Shown here in pieces: positions 1 to 11,045 of a stretch of DNA of 64,000 bases. The stretch covers positions 33,009,688-33,073,687 of the forward strand of contig BSQZ01000001.1 in assembly GCA_033239005.1 (NCBI GenBank). Reading direction: 5' to 3'. The notes beneath the pieces are model-generated. The model saw only the letters and a list, made by a program, of their open reading frames with translations, ran no database searches and had not been told where the DNA came from. Source of the stretch: Lamellibrachia satsuma (lineage: Eukaryota; Annelida; Polychaeta; Sabellida; Siboglinidae). The position numbers were made by a program, and so were the translations under genes. How positions within the stretch are numbered: the stretch's first letter is position 1; every line of letters begins with the position of its first letter.

Positions 1-18
1 GCAGTATTTGATACTCAC

Positions 19-1901
19 TAGACTCCTTGAGGGCTAGTCCAACGTTACAGTTTGCCTCCGCCGCCAGTCGGCCGTCGTCTGACTTAATGAACTTGGTGGA
101 CTCGTGAGCCATGTCAAAGAAGTAGTCAGACAGCCACTTGTCTCCCTCACTCGTCACCTGGAAGTACTTGGCCAGTTCAAAGTAGCAGCGGTACACCTCA
201 GTGTAGTCACCTACAGACACATACATCACCTTGTACACTAGGAGCTGTACACCTCAATCTAGTCACCTACAGACACATGCACCGCCTTGTACACTATAGC
301 TGCTGTACACCTCAGTGTTGTCCATTGTACAACACAACACTTCACTCACTGTGCCACCACCACACACGCCACCAACTATGTCACCCAAAGCACTATGCTA
401 CCCATCATACACAATGCCACTGACTATGCCATTCACCACACTATGCCACCTGCTGCACTATGCCACCCACAACACTATGCCACACACCAAACAATGCCAC
501 TCACCCACTGCACATTATGCTACCCACTACACACAATGCTACCTACCACACACTACGCCACCAACCACACTATTATGCCACCTACCACACTATGTCACCC
601 ACCACACACTAAGCCACGAACCACACAATGCCACCCACCACATTATGCCACCCACTAACTATGCCATCCACCACACATGCACCACCTTGGCACCCATGGC
701 ACACTGCCACCAACTATACCACCCCAACACACTGCCACCCACTACACACTACTTCACCTAACACTATGCCACCCACGACACACTATGCCACCCACCACAC
801 TATGGCACCCACCACACACTGTGCCACCAACTATGCCAATACACTATGTCACCCAGTACCAGCCACTATGCCACCCAGTACCAGCCACTATGCTACCCAC
901 CATGTAGCATGGCCTCTTCGCCTTGAGTCAACATTGATTTCATGACGATGAGTTTCTCAGGCTCATCGTCAAGCATCGCCTTACTCCAGAGAGTGGACTC
1001 TGGCCCGGCCTGCAGCCGCTGCAGCTGTTGGTACTTCATCAGGTTGAACATCTGGGTAAAAGACTTGTGGTAGCCGCACTCTAGGGCGTCTAGACAAAGG
1101 TTGTTCTTCAACGTTGTGTGCATTCTATTGGTAGTGCAAACACAGCGACTTGGGTACTACATTCCTGTTACCTTATAGATAAACCACAAACACAGGCTCC
1201 ATACGTGTGTGCGTGTTTCTTGTAATGTTACATATCTATGTTAATATCTGCTAAAAAATACTGCTGCTTCTGGATTAAGTAGTCATGGTGACAAAAAATA
1301 ACACATATTTGTAAAAAGATGCATGCACTGTCTTCAGAAAAATCATGGCACTAAAACCTTCTGTTTCAAGCAGTTTTTCTTGTGAATAATTACCCAAAGA
1401 GCAGAATTTGTGATATTTACAATAAAAAAACTGGATCAGTCTTGGCATGTGAGGTCGATATTTTAAAACATGCAATTAATGTTTCCACAGCTTCAAGACA
1501 CATTTAAAGGCGGCTACAAAGTGTCCTTAAATCAAGAGGCAGACATATTTGTTTCAAAATGTTAACACTATAATATTATAGTTAGATAGCTAATGCTTCA
1601 AATTTATTGTATATATTCAACAAATAAAAAACTAGCAAATTTTACCCCATTGACTATATTGTTGGAATTATTTGTTTTTGGCTTAGAACTGTAACTGAAA
1701 TAGTTTGCCTTACTTAAGTGCTGTTATCTTGTCAAGGTTTGGTAGCTGGCCCCGAAGCTTCTGCTTTCTCAAGAAATTTGCACGTTCTCGCAGGCCCTTT
1801 GTTCTTGAAGGCATCTGAATTGGAGGGAGGACATCTCGTTTTCTTGCCCTGTCTCTCGCTAGCAACAAGGCTGAATTTATCGCTTCTACTGAGGCCATCA
1901 T
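19..1901 (-). CDS. TTC29: TTC29-like TPR protein, copy B, 5' part only (coding exons 1-3)
   Basis: Tetratricopeptide repeat protein 29 is an axonemal/ciliary TPR protein needed for sperm flagella in mammals. Three coding exons are visible on the minus strand: 1901-1714 (188 nt), 1124-901 (224 nt) and 210-19 (192 nt). Phases agree at each join (2, 1, 1), with donors GTAAGG, GTGGGT and GTGAGT and acceptors CCAATAG and GTCTGTAG. Exon 2 encodes the conserved family block with NNLCLDALECGYHKSF, the same arrangement as human NICVDMLRDGYHKSF. Exon 3 encodes GDKWLSDYFF and the start of the first TPR (AAEANCNVGLALKE). Exons 2 and 3 have exactly the same lengths as in copy A (14340-30004), so the two genes are paralogues. 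The N-terminus differs from copy A apart from a shared LPPI motif. Two ATGs stand in tandem at 1901 and 1898; either could be used. The gene is cut by the left window edge, so completeness is unknown. I see no frame damage. Confidence 0.88.
191..330. repeat. 57-bp tandem copies spanning the TTC29-B exon 3 acceptor
   Basis: The unit holds the first 20 nt of exon 3, the acceptor CTGTAG (minus strand) and 37 nt of intron. The true junction is at 210. A full second junction sits at 267, and a degraded third copy starts near 305. Confidence 0.8.
331..900. repeat. Degenerate 17-22-bp minisatellite abutting the TTC29-B exon 2 donor
   Basis: About 30 degenerate units built on CCACCCACCACACTATG. On the minus strand each reads like GTGGGTGGCATAGTG, the same sequence as the exon 2 splice donor (GTGGGTAGCATAG at 900-888). 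The array begins exactly at the exon border. The apparent His/Thr/Pro-rich open frames here are products of the repeat and not genes. Confidence 0.8.
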
Positions 1902-2224
1902 GATGGCATGAGACGCTACAAAAGATCTGTAGTATGTAGCCTACTGCAGATTGAACCAAAAACAGTACATTACAAACATTGGCACAAATCCAACACATGT
2001 GTTCCGACAGATATTTGTAATCATGTTTCCATCAAATGCATTGTCAATAGACAGTTTTTAAAATATATCGGGAAATTCCTGTAAATTATGCTTGAAAAAA
2101 AGGGCTTTAGAAAAATGTCAAAGAATCTGTTCTTATAAACGTACACCAACACTTTTTTCTAGTGGTGTCATTTGGTGATTTGTGTAGAACTGAATAGTGG
2201 TGTCAACTGTTTAATACCTGATGG

Positions 2225-2299
2225 CAACACTTCAGTTGTTGCACACTAGTTATTCACTTCAGTTGTTGCACACTAGTTATTCACTTCAGTTGTTGCACA
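2225..2299. repeat. 27-bp minisatellite split by the gypsy insertion (left half)
   Basis: About 2.7 copies of a 27-bp unit containing CACTAGTTATTCACTTCAG. The array continues on the other side of the gypsy element at 6077-6120, which shows that the element inserted into it. Confidence 0.85.
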
Positions 2300-2812
2300 T
2301 GTGACCCTGTGACTTTTATGTATCTGGCATTAGGCCCAGGCTTTTACATGTATCCTCCATTATAACGGTATGCAGTGAATATACGCTGACAGCGATAACC
2401 CTTTTGTTAGCGTCACTGGTATAATCTGGCTTATAGGGCGCTGCATTGACATTTCCCAATTTACGGTAATAACTGTGCGCAAGAACGGATGCGCAAATGG
2501 GAAGGCGGGTTATCATATTTTCCCGCGCAACGGGTGTTCTTTTGTCTGGGTCAGAAATCACATCTGATTTACACCTATCATAGTTCTGAGTAGCAGTCGC
2601 CGTTTCCGCCGTAGTTTCCGTTTCGGCCATATATCATATTGGTTAAGTTAAACCGTTGTTCACAGAAATTAAGTACATTTTAGTTAGTCTGCCATATAAC
2701 GTTATGTCTCGGTTAATTGTTCTTCCGTGCGAATAAACCTTATATATCCAGATTCTGTTTGCCTTAGTGTAATTCGATTGGTTTGGGGACCCGCGAAGCG
2801 CTGCAGGTTACA
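2300..2812 (+). repeat. 5' LTR of the gypsy-type element
   Basis: 513 bp, identical to the 3' LTR except for one base (G at 2350, T at 5614). Near its 3' end it has AATAAA followed by a TATATA stretch (about 2733-2750), plausible polyadenylation and TATA-type promoter signals. Confidence 0.95.
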
Positions 2813-2951
2813 TTTTGGTGTCAGAAGTGGGATAAGGCATTCAGACCAATACTTTTAATTCTGTCTTCCATCGTGGATTTCTTACTTTTCGGTTTTTATC
2901 TCTGTCTTTCGAAATTCTTATTCTATAACGGCGACTGTGAAAAGACTGGAA

Positions 2952-3929
2952 ATGGAGGACTTGCGCCACGAGCTAGAAGCCCTACGGAGTCGATGGGAAG
3001 ACGACCACCAGGAGCTGCAACGGCTGCGGACGGCACCGGCAGCACCGACTTTCGTGGTGCAGCGCGAGAGGAAGCTGCGTCGTTTCAGCGGAACATAGGA
3101 ACCACTTTTGGCTGACTGGATGGAGGAGGCCCGCTCGTGCATTAGTGCGCAGAATCTGAGCGGGGAGGCGGCAGCCAACTTCATTTTCAGCTATTTAGAT
3201 GGCGCTGCCAGAGTTGAAATCCGCGGTCAGCCAAGTGAGGTGCGAGAGGATGCGGAGATGATATTAGTCGCCCTCGAGGAGGTGTACGGCGACAAAGAGA
3301 ATGCGAATCAACTGCTGCGTCGATTCTTTTATCGCAGACAGTTGCCCAGTGAGCCGATCACGTCCTATTCCCACGGTCTAATCGACATCGCCGACCGCAT
3401 CCATCGGCTGTCTCCGAAGAGTGTAGCAGAACGTGACACGATGCTCCGGGATCAGTTCGTCGAGAACGTGCGAGATGTCCACCTCCGCTGGGAACTGAAA
3501 CGGCGCATCGAAGCGAATGGGGCCATAGATTTTCTGTCACTGAGGAAGGTAGCGATGCAGTGGGCGGACGAGGTGGAAAGTGCAACACCACAGAAGGTGA
3601 AGGCGAATGTGAGCGAGACGCGCGCCGAACAAACTGCGTCACGGGACGAGATCACCAAACTGTGGGCGGAGCTGGCAAGCCAGCGACAATGTTTGAAGGA
3701 CGGTCTAGCGGGGAACGAGAAAAGGTTGACAGAAGTGCTGGCACAGCAGAGGCAACTGTTAACGACGATGCAGGCTGCAGCGTCGGTGCCTCACCCATCG
3801 AGTATGCCTGCCGTGATACAGCGACCTCCCGCTCCCGGTGCACGCCGGCGATACGACGAACTGGAGTGTTACCAGTGCCACCAGAAGGGACACATCAGGC
3901 GCCATTGCCCCATGGCACGTTTAAACTAG
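2952..3929 (+). pseudogene. gag of the gypsy-type element, with one in-frame stop
   Basis: Reading from ATG 2952, a coiled-coil-like charged N-terminus (HELEALRSRWEDDHQEL) leads into the capsid-like region and ends with a CCHC zinc knuckle, CYQCHQKGHIRRHC, near the C-terminus. This is typical nucleocapsid architecture for packaging element RNA. A TAG at 3096-3098 interrupts the frame; the same frame resumes at once and stays open to 3929. The downstream ATG at 3108 could start a shorter protein. Apart from this codon the frame shows no decay, in line with the near-identical LTRs. Confidence 0.88.
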
Positions 3930-3957
3930 TGTCCTCCACCAAGACAAACGGCCCGGG

Positions 3958-4692
3958 GTGGAGGAACTGGGCACCCTGATGACCGCGTCCTACGACCAGA
4001 TCGTAGGTGGGACCCCAGTGGCCAAAGTGACTTTGGCCGGACAGCCAGTTGACTGTCTGCTGGACACCGGCAGTCAAGTTTCATTTGTAACGGAGGCTTT
4101 TTATAAAGCGGTATTGCAGCCTCAAGGACATATGTTACGCTCAGCACGTAACTGGTTGACCATACGGGCAGCAGATGGTTTAGAAATACCATATGTCGGG
4201 TATTTTGAGACCACTGTATGCATCGCAGGCGTGTCGGTGGACGATCGAGCGATCCTTGTTGTGCGCGACTCCGGACAGCAATTTCCTGGGTTGCTCGGCA
4301 TGAACGTCTTGTCACACGTTCCCGAGTTTGCTGCATGTTTGCAGGAGGTAGCTACCACGGACACCTTCAGATTCGCGCGTGTGGCCAGCAGGCAGGCTAT
4401 TCGCATTCCTGCCAGATCGAGTGTATATGTACACGCGGTTGGAGGCCGAAAGGGACAGACCGCTCTAATCGAGCCGCTCACCGCCGGGTGTGGACCCCTT
4501 CTCACCACTAGTGCTGCAGTATGCGATCGCACATTCATGGTGGCCATGGTTAATCCAACCGAGAACGACTTTTGGTTGAGGCCACGAACGAGACTGGGAA
4601 TCTTGAAACCGGCAGATGTCCTCCCACATGGTGCAGTTCGAGTTGATGTGAGCATGAACGAGATCGTCGTCGGTGTGACACCACAACGGTCA
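3958..4692 (+). CDS. aspartic protease region of the gypsy-type element
   Basis: Retropepsin-type aspartic protease that would mature the element polyprotein. The catalytic motif LLDTGS is at residues 34-39 of this frame, and the second conserved motif GLLGMNVL is at about 111-118. The frame begins 28 nt after the gag stop. It runs into unrelated sequence at about 4692, where the internal deletion joins it to the end of integrase in another frame. No reverse transcriptase motif follows. The ATG at 3958 is the first in frame, but expression may depend on gag readthrough or frameshifting. Confidence 0.82.
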
Positions 4693-5506
4693 CCCTCGAT
4701 TGAATCGGACGATGCACAGTCTGCTGCGAGCCCTTCCAGCCGAGAAGAAGAGAAAGTGGGCAGACCATTTGAAGGAGGTCGTACATGCCTACAACATCAC
4801 TCCTCATGGCAGCACTGGCTACTCGCCGCATTACCTGATGTTCGGGCGAGACAGCAGATTGCCGATCGACGTGCTGCTGGGCGCAGATGAATCGTCGGGT
4901 GACGGATGGGTGCAACAGCATCAGCGTCGGCTGCGCGACGCTTATCAGAAAGCAGCAACACAGTTGGACAACCATGCGGACCAACGAAAGGCGCGTCATG
5001 ATCGCCACGCCCGCGAGCTTCCACTCGCCGCTGGGGAGCGCGTTTATCTGCGCAACCACGGCATTCGGGGAAGGAGCAAAATCCAAGACGCCTGGCAGAC
5101 AAGACCCTACCGTGTTGTGATGCGTCAGGGAACGAACGACGTGTATGTGGTCGAACCCGCCGACGGATTCGGTGCTCAGCGCACGGTGAATCGTGCTTCC
5201 CTACGGTTGTGCGTTCCAGGAAATGGCCCAAAAGCGGCACCACCTGTACGACGTCGTCGACTGCCATGCCTGCCCAGTGTGGCGTGTGTGGGTAGCAGTG
5301 ACACGTCGGATACATCGAGTGCGCCATTGCTGTGGACTGTGCGGAATCCGGTCGTCCGCGACGTGTCACCTTCATCATCTGGTCCTGAATCGAGCTCCAC
5401 GAGTAGTGCAGAGGAAGACGTTCGCCCGTTGCTACGGCGCACGTGCCGTAGTCGAGCGGGCACGCATTCGAACCCGGGCAATTGGCCCCGCTCTGTAAAC
5501 CATTAG
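4693..5506 (+). pseudogene. integrase C-terminal remnant of the gypsy-type element
   Basis: The frame begins inside the integrase core at LNRTMHSLLRALP (after the deletion junction near 4692). It continues with HAYNITPHGSTGYSPHYLMF, the helix after the catalytic Glu in gypsy integrases, then the C-terminal domain (VYLRNHGIRGRSKIQDAWQ, VYVVEPADGFG). It ends in a Ser-rich tail with the stop at 5504-5506. The zinc-binding N-domain and the DD-E catalytic residues are absent, so it cannot be an active integrase. Confidence 0.88.
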
Positions 5507-5563
5507 GGTTTGAGCATCTTAGCTTTTAGTTTTAGAGCTATGCTGCTCGTAAGTTGGGGAGAG

Positions 5564-6076
5564 TGTGACCCTGTGACTTTTATGTATCTGGCATTAGGCC
5601 CAGGCTTTTACATTTATCCTCCATTATAACGGTATGCAGTGAATATACGCTGACAGCGATAACCCTTTTGTTAGCGTCACTGGTATAATCTGGCTTATAG
5701 GGCGCTGCATTGACATTTCCCAATTTACGGTAATAACTGTGCGCAAGAACGGATGCGCAAATGGGAAGGCGGGTTATCATATTTTCCCGCGCAACGGGTG
5801 TTCTTTTGTCTGGGTCAGAAATCACATCTGATTTACACCTATCATAGTTCTGAGTAGCAGTCGCCGTTTCCGCCGTAGTTTCCGTTTCGGCCATATATCA
5901 TATTGGTTAAGTTAAACCGTTGTTCACAGAAATTAAGTACATTTTAGTTAGTCTGCCATATAACGTTATGTCTCGGTTAATTGTTCTTCCGTGCGAATAA
6001 ACCTTATATATCCAGATTCTGTTTGCCTTAGTGTAATTCGATTGGTTTGGGGACCCGCGAAGCGCTGCAGGTTACA
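5564..6076 (+). repeat. 3' LTR of the gypsy-type element
   Basis: 513 bp, one substitution from the 5' LTR. It is directly followed by the CACA target duplication and the resumption of the 27-bp host array. Confidence 0.95.
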
Positions 6077-6429
6077 CACACTAGTTATTCACTTCAGCTG
6101 TTGCACACTAGTTATTCAAATTAGAATAATTATGGATCCTGCTAATAAAAAAGGGGGTGTTAGGCCTACGCTAATTATGGCATGTACATTTAATAGGTCG
6201 AATACGGTATTTTATAACTGTTTAGCAGTGTATAGTCATACACCTCAATACCTAAGCTTTGAGGTAGTATGTATTCTTATAAAAACTCATCTATATCTAC
6301 TAGTTTTATATCGTTTGTAATCTTGTCTTTCAGTGACTTCAACTTTTGCCTGCATATTTCGCAAATCCTGTTTCTACCATATACGTGATTTCCATCGAAT
6401 TCGGTGTCACATATCTTTATCTACTGCTA

Positions 6430-7015
6430 AAACATATAAACAGCACTAATTAGTAGCTGCCTTGACTATTGCAATTCATTACCAAACAACATAGCGCCTC
6501 GTTTTCCACCATCACTACCAATACATATACAGTTATGCTGGCTTCCTGTTACTTATTGAATCAATGTTAAGCCGTCCACTCTTGCATATCATGCTGACAT
6601 GTTCTATCTACACAACAACAACCCTACTTGGCTAGTCTCCTAAATTTTTCAAATATCCCTCAGACAGCTCATATCATCCATTTCACAACAACTTATTGTT
6701 TCTAAAACTAATCTTAACTTGGGCAAACATGCTTTTTTGTCGCTGCGCCTAGGGTCTGGAATGAATTAACCCTCATCACTTTAAAAACATTTGAACAATA
6801 TTGAAACTATAGCTACCCTCCGAAAAAAACTCAAGACATAGTTATTCGAAATTGCATTTCCACCATCTCTGGTGGTCCATTGTCCAGTGATAATGACTTT
6901 TGTGCTTCCCTGTTCACGATTATGCTTAATGATTATGTTTTGTTGGGCCTCTGGCTCTGCCTCTGAGCTCAGGTTCCTGAGGCTGAGGATATATAGGTGC
7001 CATAGAAATTATTAT
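6430..7015 (+). pseudogene. 3' end of an L2/CR1-like LINE (reverse transcriptase C-terminus)
   Basis: Heavily decayed. It begins with a frame for LDYCN in the thumb region and includes the segment corresponding to HWLPVTY. It ends in an ATT-type microsatellite tail (ATTATTATTATATAATAATAAT) after GGTGCCATAGAAATT. The same tail ends the copies at 39060-40440 and 53330-53610, so this is one family with three copies in the window. Confidence 0.7.
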
Positions 7016-8257
7016 TATATAATAATAATATTCTCCTAGGGCCAGGCCTAGGCTAGAGCCGAGGCTAGACAGTCTTGGCCTTGGTCATCTAGTCCCCGCA
7101 GACTCCTACACAAATGGAAATTAATTGACATTTTAATGGCTTTTGTTTTATCCTAGGCCTAGCCTAGAGGGGTAGCCTGGCCCTAGGGCTAGGCTAAGAC
7201 CTTCGCCTTCGGTTCGTGAGTGGGTGTGGCAGTACGTATTCCAAGGAAGGGGAAGTTGGCCTCAAAAATTGGTGGGAGGTTGACCCCACAAACAGGTGGA
7301 AATAGGAGGATGAGACCCCAGTCGCGTACTCGTCATACGAGATCTACTCTAGCCTATGGCTATGTGGAAGCTACGTTTACCAGTCACAGTTATCACTCAT
7401 TTTATCATTCATATTTAATCACGTTTATACGTAAAAAACGCAGTTCCTCACCGACCTCCAAAGTGTGGCCCGCCAATGAAGAATTGTAAGATTTTACGCA
7501 TCAATATAAACATGTCCGGTAAACATAATTACTGTACACGTGAACCCTTTGACACAATACAAATATCGAAATATTGATTTTACAGATTCAATTTAAATAA
7601 TTCACTTCCGTAGCGTTCCAACGTTTACCTTACGTTTACCTTTACATTACTCAAACCCGTTGTAACGATCTGTCTAAAAGCATGTCGAACCATATCGTGT
7701 AGAAAACCATTAGCGTACAGATATACCCTACATTTAGATGATGAAGATGCAAAACACCCAATGTTTGTCTGTTTTATTTTAATCTAGCTTAAGAAAACCT
7801 CGTAGGAAAGTTGGTAGAAATGGATGGATTTTTTTTGTATTTTCTGAAAAGAAGCATTTATAGTTAGTTGTTTGCATTGTTGCAATTATTTCTAATAGGC
7901 ATAACTTTTTAGTAGTGTCTTAGTTGTAATGCATCCTTCGATGTGGTGGATGCATACTTTCTATCTTGTCATTATATTCTGCATTTCATTTCTTTTAATC
8001 CATTTTAGTCCATTCAATTGTCACTCCGTCATTTATATAAAAAAAATCAACAATAACTACTGAGGTATATATACGTAGCGTGCGGATATGAAATACAAAC
8101 TTAATTGTCTTATTTCTTACCTATTTGCATCTGTCCAGTTTATTTTTCTTGTCCTCTTCCAATCGTCTAATGTGTCCACGTGAAGATCAGTTTATGTGTT
8201 TGTGCGTGTATGCATGCAGTTATTCGTGTTATATCTGCTGCTTGAATGCTACCAAGG
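7016..8257. other. Intergenic, no gene recognised
   Basis: AT-rich unique sequence between two mobile elements. The stretch 7035-7200 is rich in CCTAGGCCTAGGCTAG-type motifs on both sides and could fold back. A related CTAAGGCCTAAGCCTAGG stretch occurs at 38203-38240. Open frames here have no recognisable domain. Confidence 0.5.
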
Positions 8258-8939
8258 TAGGGGAGAGTTGCCGGGATTGGACCAGTTCCTCAATCGGACC
8301 AGTGCTGTATATTCCATGTTACTGTATACCATGGCATCCTCTATCGATTATGTCATTCATCAGTGACATTTCATATGACACGGCAAGTGTTGACGAAATA
8401 GCAGTACTTTTTAAATATTTATCACCGAAAGTATGTTTTCTATGTAGCCGACATAACATTCAGGCCGTGATCAGTTATCAGTACAGCACCCTTGCCTCGG
8501 TCATATTTACAGGCGAAAATTTGTATCCATCAAGAGTATAGGAGCCCAACGTATGTGGCGATAATAAGAATTTTAAAGTTGATGTCGTCTGCTTGTGATG
8601 ACAATGCAATATTTTTAATACGTGAAATTCCACGATTGGACCACTGCAGTTGCCACAATTGGACCAGTGACTCACATAAGGGTATGCCATCATTAGATGT
8701 GTGTAATTATTTTAACACAGTTTATTGATTACCAGAAAGTAATATTAGATAACGCAAATAAAGGAAGTTGCTAAGTGGTCCAATCGAGGGAACTTGTAAT
8801 AGAACACATTTGGGCACAGGCACATTTACATTATTTCGGACTAACAAAGACTTTGTTTTAGGGTTTACATAAATTTAGTGCCAATTAATGGTCATAATTA
8901 TATAAACGGAATTTAGAGGATGAAAATAGAACTGACAAA

Positions 8940-10094
8940 TGTTGGACCTCCGGGGGCATAGGCTGGATGCCCAGTGAGGGGTTTGCTACTTGGCTGTGAC
9001 ATTTCGTAGATTTTGTTTAACCAACGAAAGAGGAGACTGTTGTGCTCATACTCGATAGCCACGTGACCCACATAAAGAATTTGGCTGCAACTGATATGGC
9101 TTGGGAAGCCATGGTCTCTCGCCATACACGACTCACTGATTCCAGCCTTTAATGGGGCCTTTATCGGACCGTTTGGAAATGATGCATTGAGGATGTGGAT
9201 GAGAGAACATGTAGGCAGACCAATGACAACATGGCAAGTCGCCGAAATTCTTAATGTGGCATACAGAAAAGCAGCATCCGTCCAGAATGCTGTTTGTGGC
9301 TTCAGGAAGGCAGGTTGTTGACCACAGACGTACTCCAAGACTCCGACTTCGCTGCTGCTACGGTAACTATAATGTAATCACAGAAGCTGCACAAGAGCAC
9401 AACCCCATGTCACCTGTGACCCCAGCTGTTGCAGTTCCAGCACTGACAGCAGTTGTCATGGTGAATGCACAATAGCACAACCCTACGCCACCTCTGACAC
9501 CAGTTGTTGCAGCTCCAGCACTGACAGCTGTTGCCACGGAAGCTGTACCCGAGTTATGCCCACCGAAGAAAGAAACTAGCTAAGCAAAGCAAAGTCGGAC
9601 ATGAGATAGCTACGCCTACTAGGCCTACACCCACACAAGAGCCCAGTACTTCTAAGACCACTGCAACTCAATCGAGAGCACACAACAGTTCTGATCCACC
9701 CAAACCTAGTCGATTGCAGCTCATCAAAGACATCGAAGGCTGCAGAACATGTCAACGGTGCACCATTTTGTATGATGGTAAAATCTACCCTGGCATAATG
9801 CGATGAGTCATGGATGTGACGAAAGAAACTATGGCGGTGCAGTGCATGTAAATCGTGGGACAGAACAGGTTCCGGTGGCCTCTGAAGGATGACACAGCAG
9901 TATACGAATTGAAGTTGACACTGTGCAGGCATACTGCAACGAGTAACGGATGGGATGAAATACTCTATTGTGCCAGTGCATGCAATTGCGAGACAGAACA
10001 TGTTGTGGTGGGCTCTAAAGGATGTCGACCATTTCCGCTAGCCTATTCCGGAGCCATTGACGGAAGACTAAAATACGTTATAAAACATAGTTAA
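8940..10094 (+). pseudogene. pogo/CENP-B-like transposase C-terminal half, frameshifted
   Basis: DDE-superfamily transposase of the pogo/jerky group, readable across several frames. A segment like GWM.SEGFATWL at about 8950 is followed by VLILDSHVTHIKN (the D of the DDE core) at about 9038, a YTTH/FQPL stretch at about 9130, and VGRPMTTWQVAEILNVAYRK at about 9210 with NAVCGFRKAGL. A Pro/Thr-rich linker follows. Two successive copies of a C-terminal module come next: YDGKIYPGIM...NRFRWPLKDD (about 9770-9890) and MKYSIVPVHA...LWWALKD (about 9950-10020). Stops and frameshifts interrupt it throughout; the N-terminal helix-turn-helix part is not recognisable. Confidence 0.78.
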
Positions 10095-10129
10095 AAGAAT
10101 AAAAACACGGAGAAGGTTGCTAGCGGTTT

Positions 10130-11045
10130 AACGCAACCCTCTGCCTCCTAACTGCAGATGGAAAGGCTTTGGGTGTGGGCAGGTTGATGATGTCATTTGT
10201 GACGGTCTTTACAAAGAATGGGCTTCTAATTTGGTCAGTCTTGGAAGGGGGTAATTTGAAACAGCGGCTGTTGTTGTTTGCTTATCTTTTTAGAATGTTA
10301 TGAGTTTTGTACCCCTCGTTTTGTACCCCTGTTTATGTTGGCTACTGTGAGGAAGGCGTCCGCATGTAGGGCTGGGACCAGGCCTTTTGCTATCTTGTAC
10401 AGCATATTCAACCTAAGTTGCCTGCGTCGTTCTTCCAAACCAAGGGCGGGAAGTTGAGGAAGTCAAGCATCCTGCCAATGCATCCAGGCTCCCGAGATCT
10501 GTAGTCTTTAGTGATGAAGCGTGCAGCCTGACGTTGAATGCGTTCAAGCTTTTCCATGTCATGTTTTAGGTAGGCGTCCTACATTACCTCCCCATATTCC
10601 AGGGTGGATCTAACGAGAGCGATGTACGCAAGGCGTCGACACTCCTGAGGGCAGTTCCGGAGATTCCGGCGTAGGAAACCCAGCATTGATCCAGCTTTCT
10701 TGCCCAGGCCGGTCATGTGTGTTGACCACATCAGGTCGGAAGAGACCTGGATGCCGATGTAAGAGTTTTGCTCTACATGTTTGAGAATGGTGCCCCCGAA
10801 TCTATAGTAGAAGTCTGATCTGGGTTTGGTGGAGAGGACGTAGCACTTCTGCGGGTTGAAGCGTATCCCCCAAGGGCTGCCCATTCCTCGAGGTTCTTGA
10901 GGTCGGACTGCAAGGTGAGGTGATCTGGAAAGGAGTGGACCTCCCGATAGAGCAGGCAGTCATCCGCGAAGAGTCGTACTGTGGACTTCACGGTATCCGG
11001 CAGATCATTGATGAGGCACAGGAAAAGTAATGGGCCCAACACTTT
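10130..11045 (-). pseudogene. jockey-like LINE reverse transcriptase fragment, nested in the pogo element
   Basis: On the minus strand the frame starts at VLGPLLFL (truncated just before it, near 11045) and includes the catalytic box LFADDCLLY. It shifts frame near 10880 and continues with NPQKCYVLSTK, YIGIQVSSDLMWSTHM, LRRNLRNCPQECRRLAYIAL and LVRSTLEYG. The decayed C-terminus runs to about 10130. 5' truncation is normal for LINE insertions. It lies antisense to the transposase and must be younger than the pogo copy. Confidence 0.85.

Larger units (their letters stand above)
2300..6076 (+). mobile_element. Ty3/gypsy-type LTR retrotransposon, young, internally deleted
   Basis: A 3777-bp element bounded by two 513-bp LTRs (2300-2812 and 5564-6076) that start TGTGACC and end GGTTACA. 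It is flanked by a 4-bp target duplication CACA (2296-2299 and 6077-6080). A primer-binding-like stretch TGGTGTCAGAAGTGGGAT follows the left LTR, and a purine run TTGGGGAGAG precedes the right one. Inside are gag (with one nonsense codon), the protease and the C-terminal part of integrase. Reverse transcriptase, RNase H and the integrase core are missing, so the element is non-autonomous. It lies antisense between TTC29-B and TTC29-A, inserted into a 27-bp tandem array. Confidence 0.95.

Noticed and set aside
287..945. His/Thr/Pro-rich open frames in three frames
   Set aside because: Consequence of the CCACCCACCACACTATG array; no codon preference between frames.
2316..2630. 104-codon antisense frame present in both gypsy LTRs (also 5580-5894)
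   Set aside because: It is identical only because the LTRs are identical; no recognisable domain, and it overlaps LTR promoter signals.
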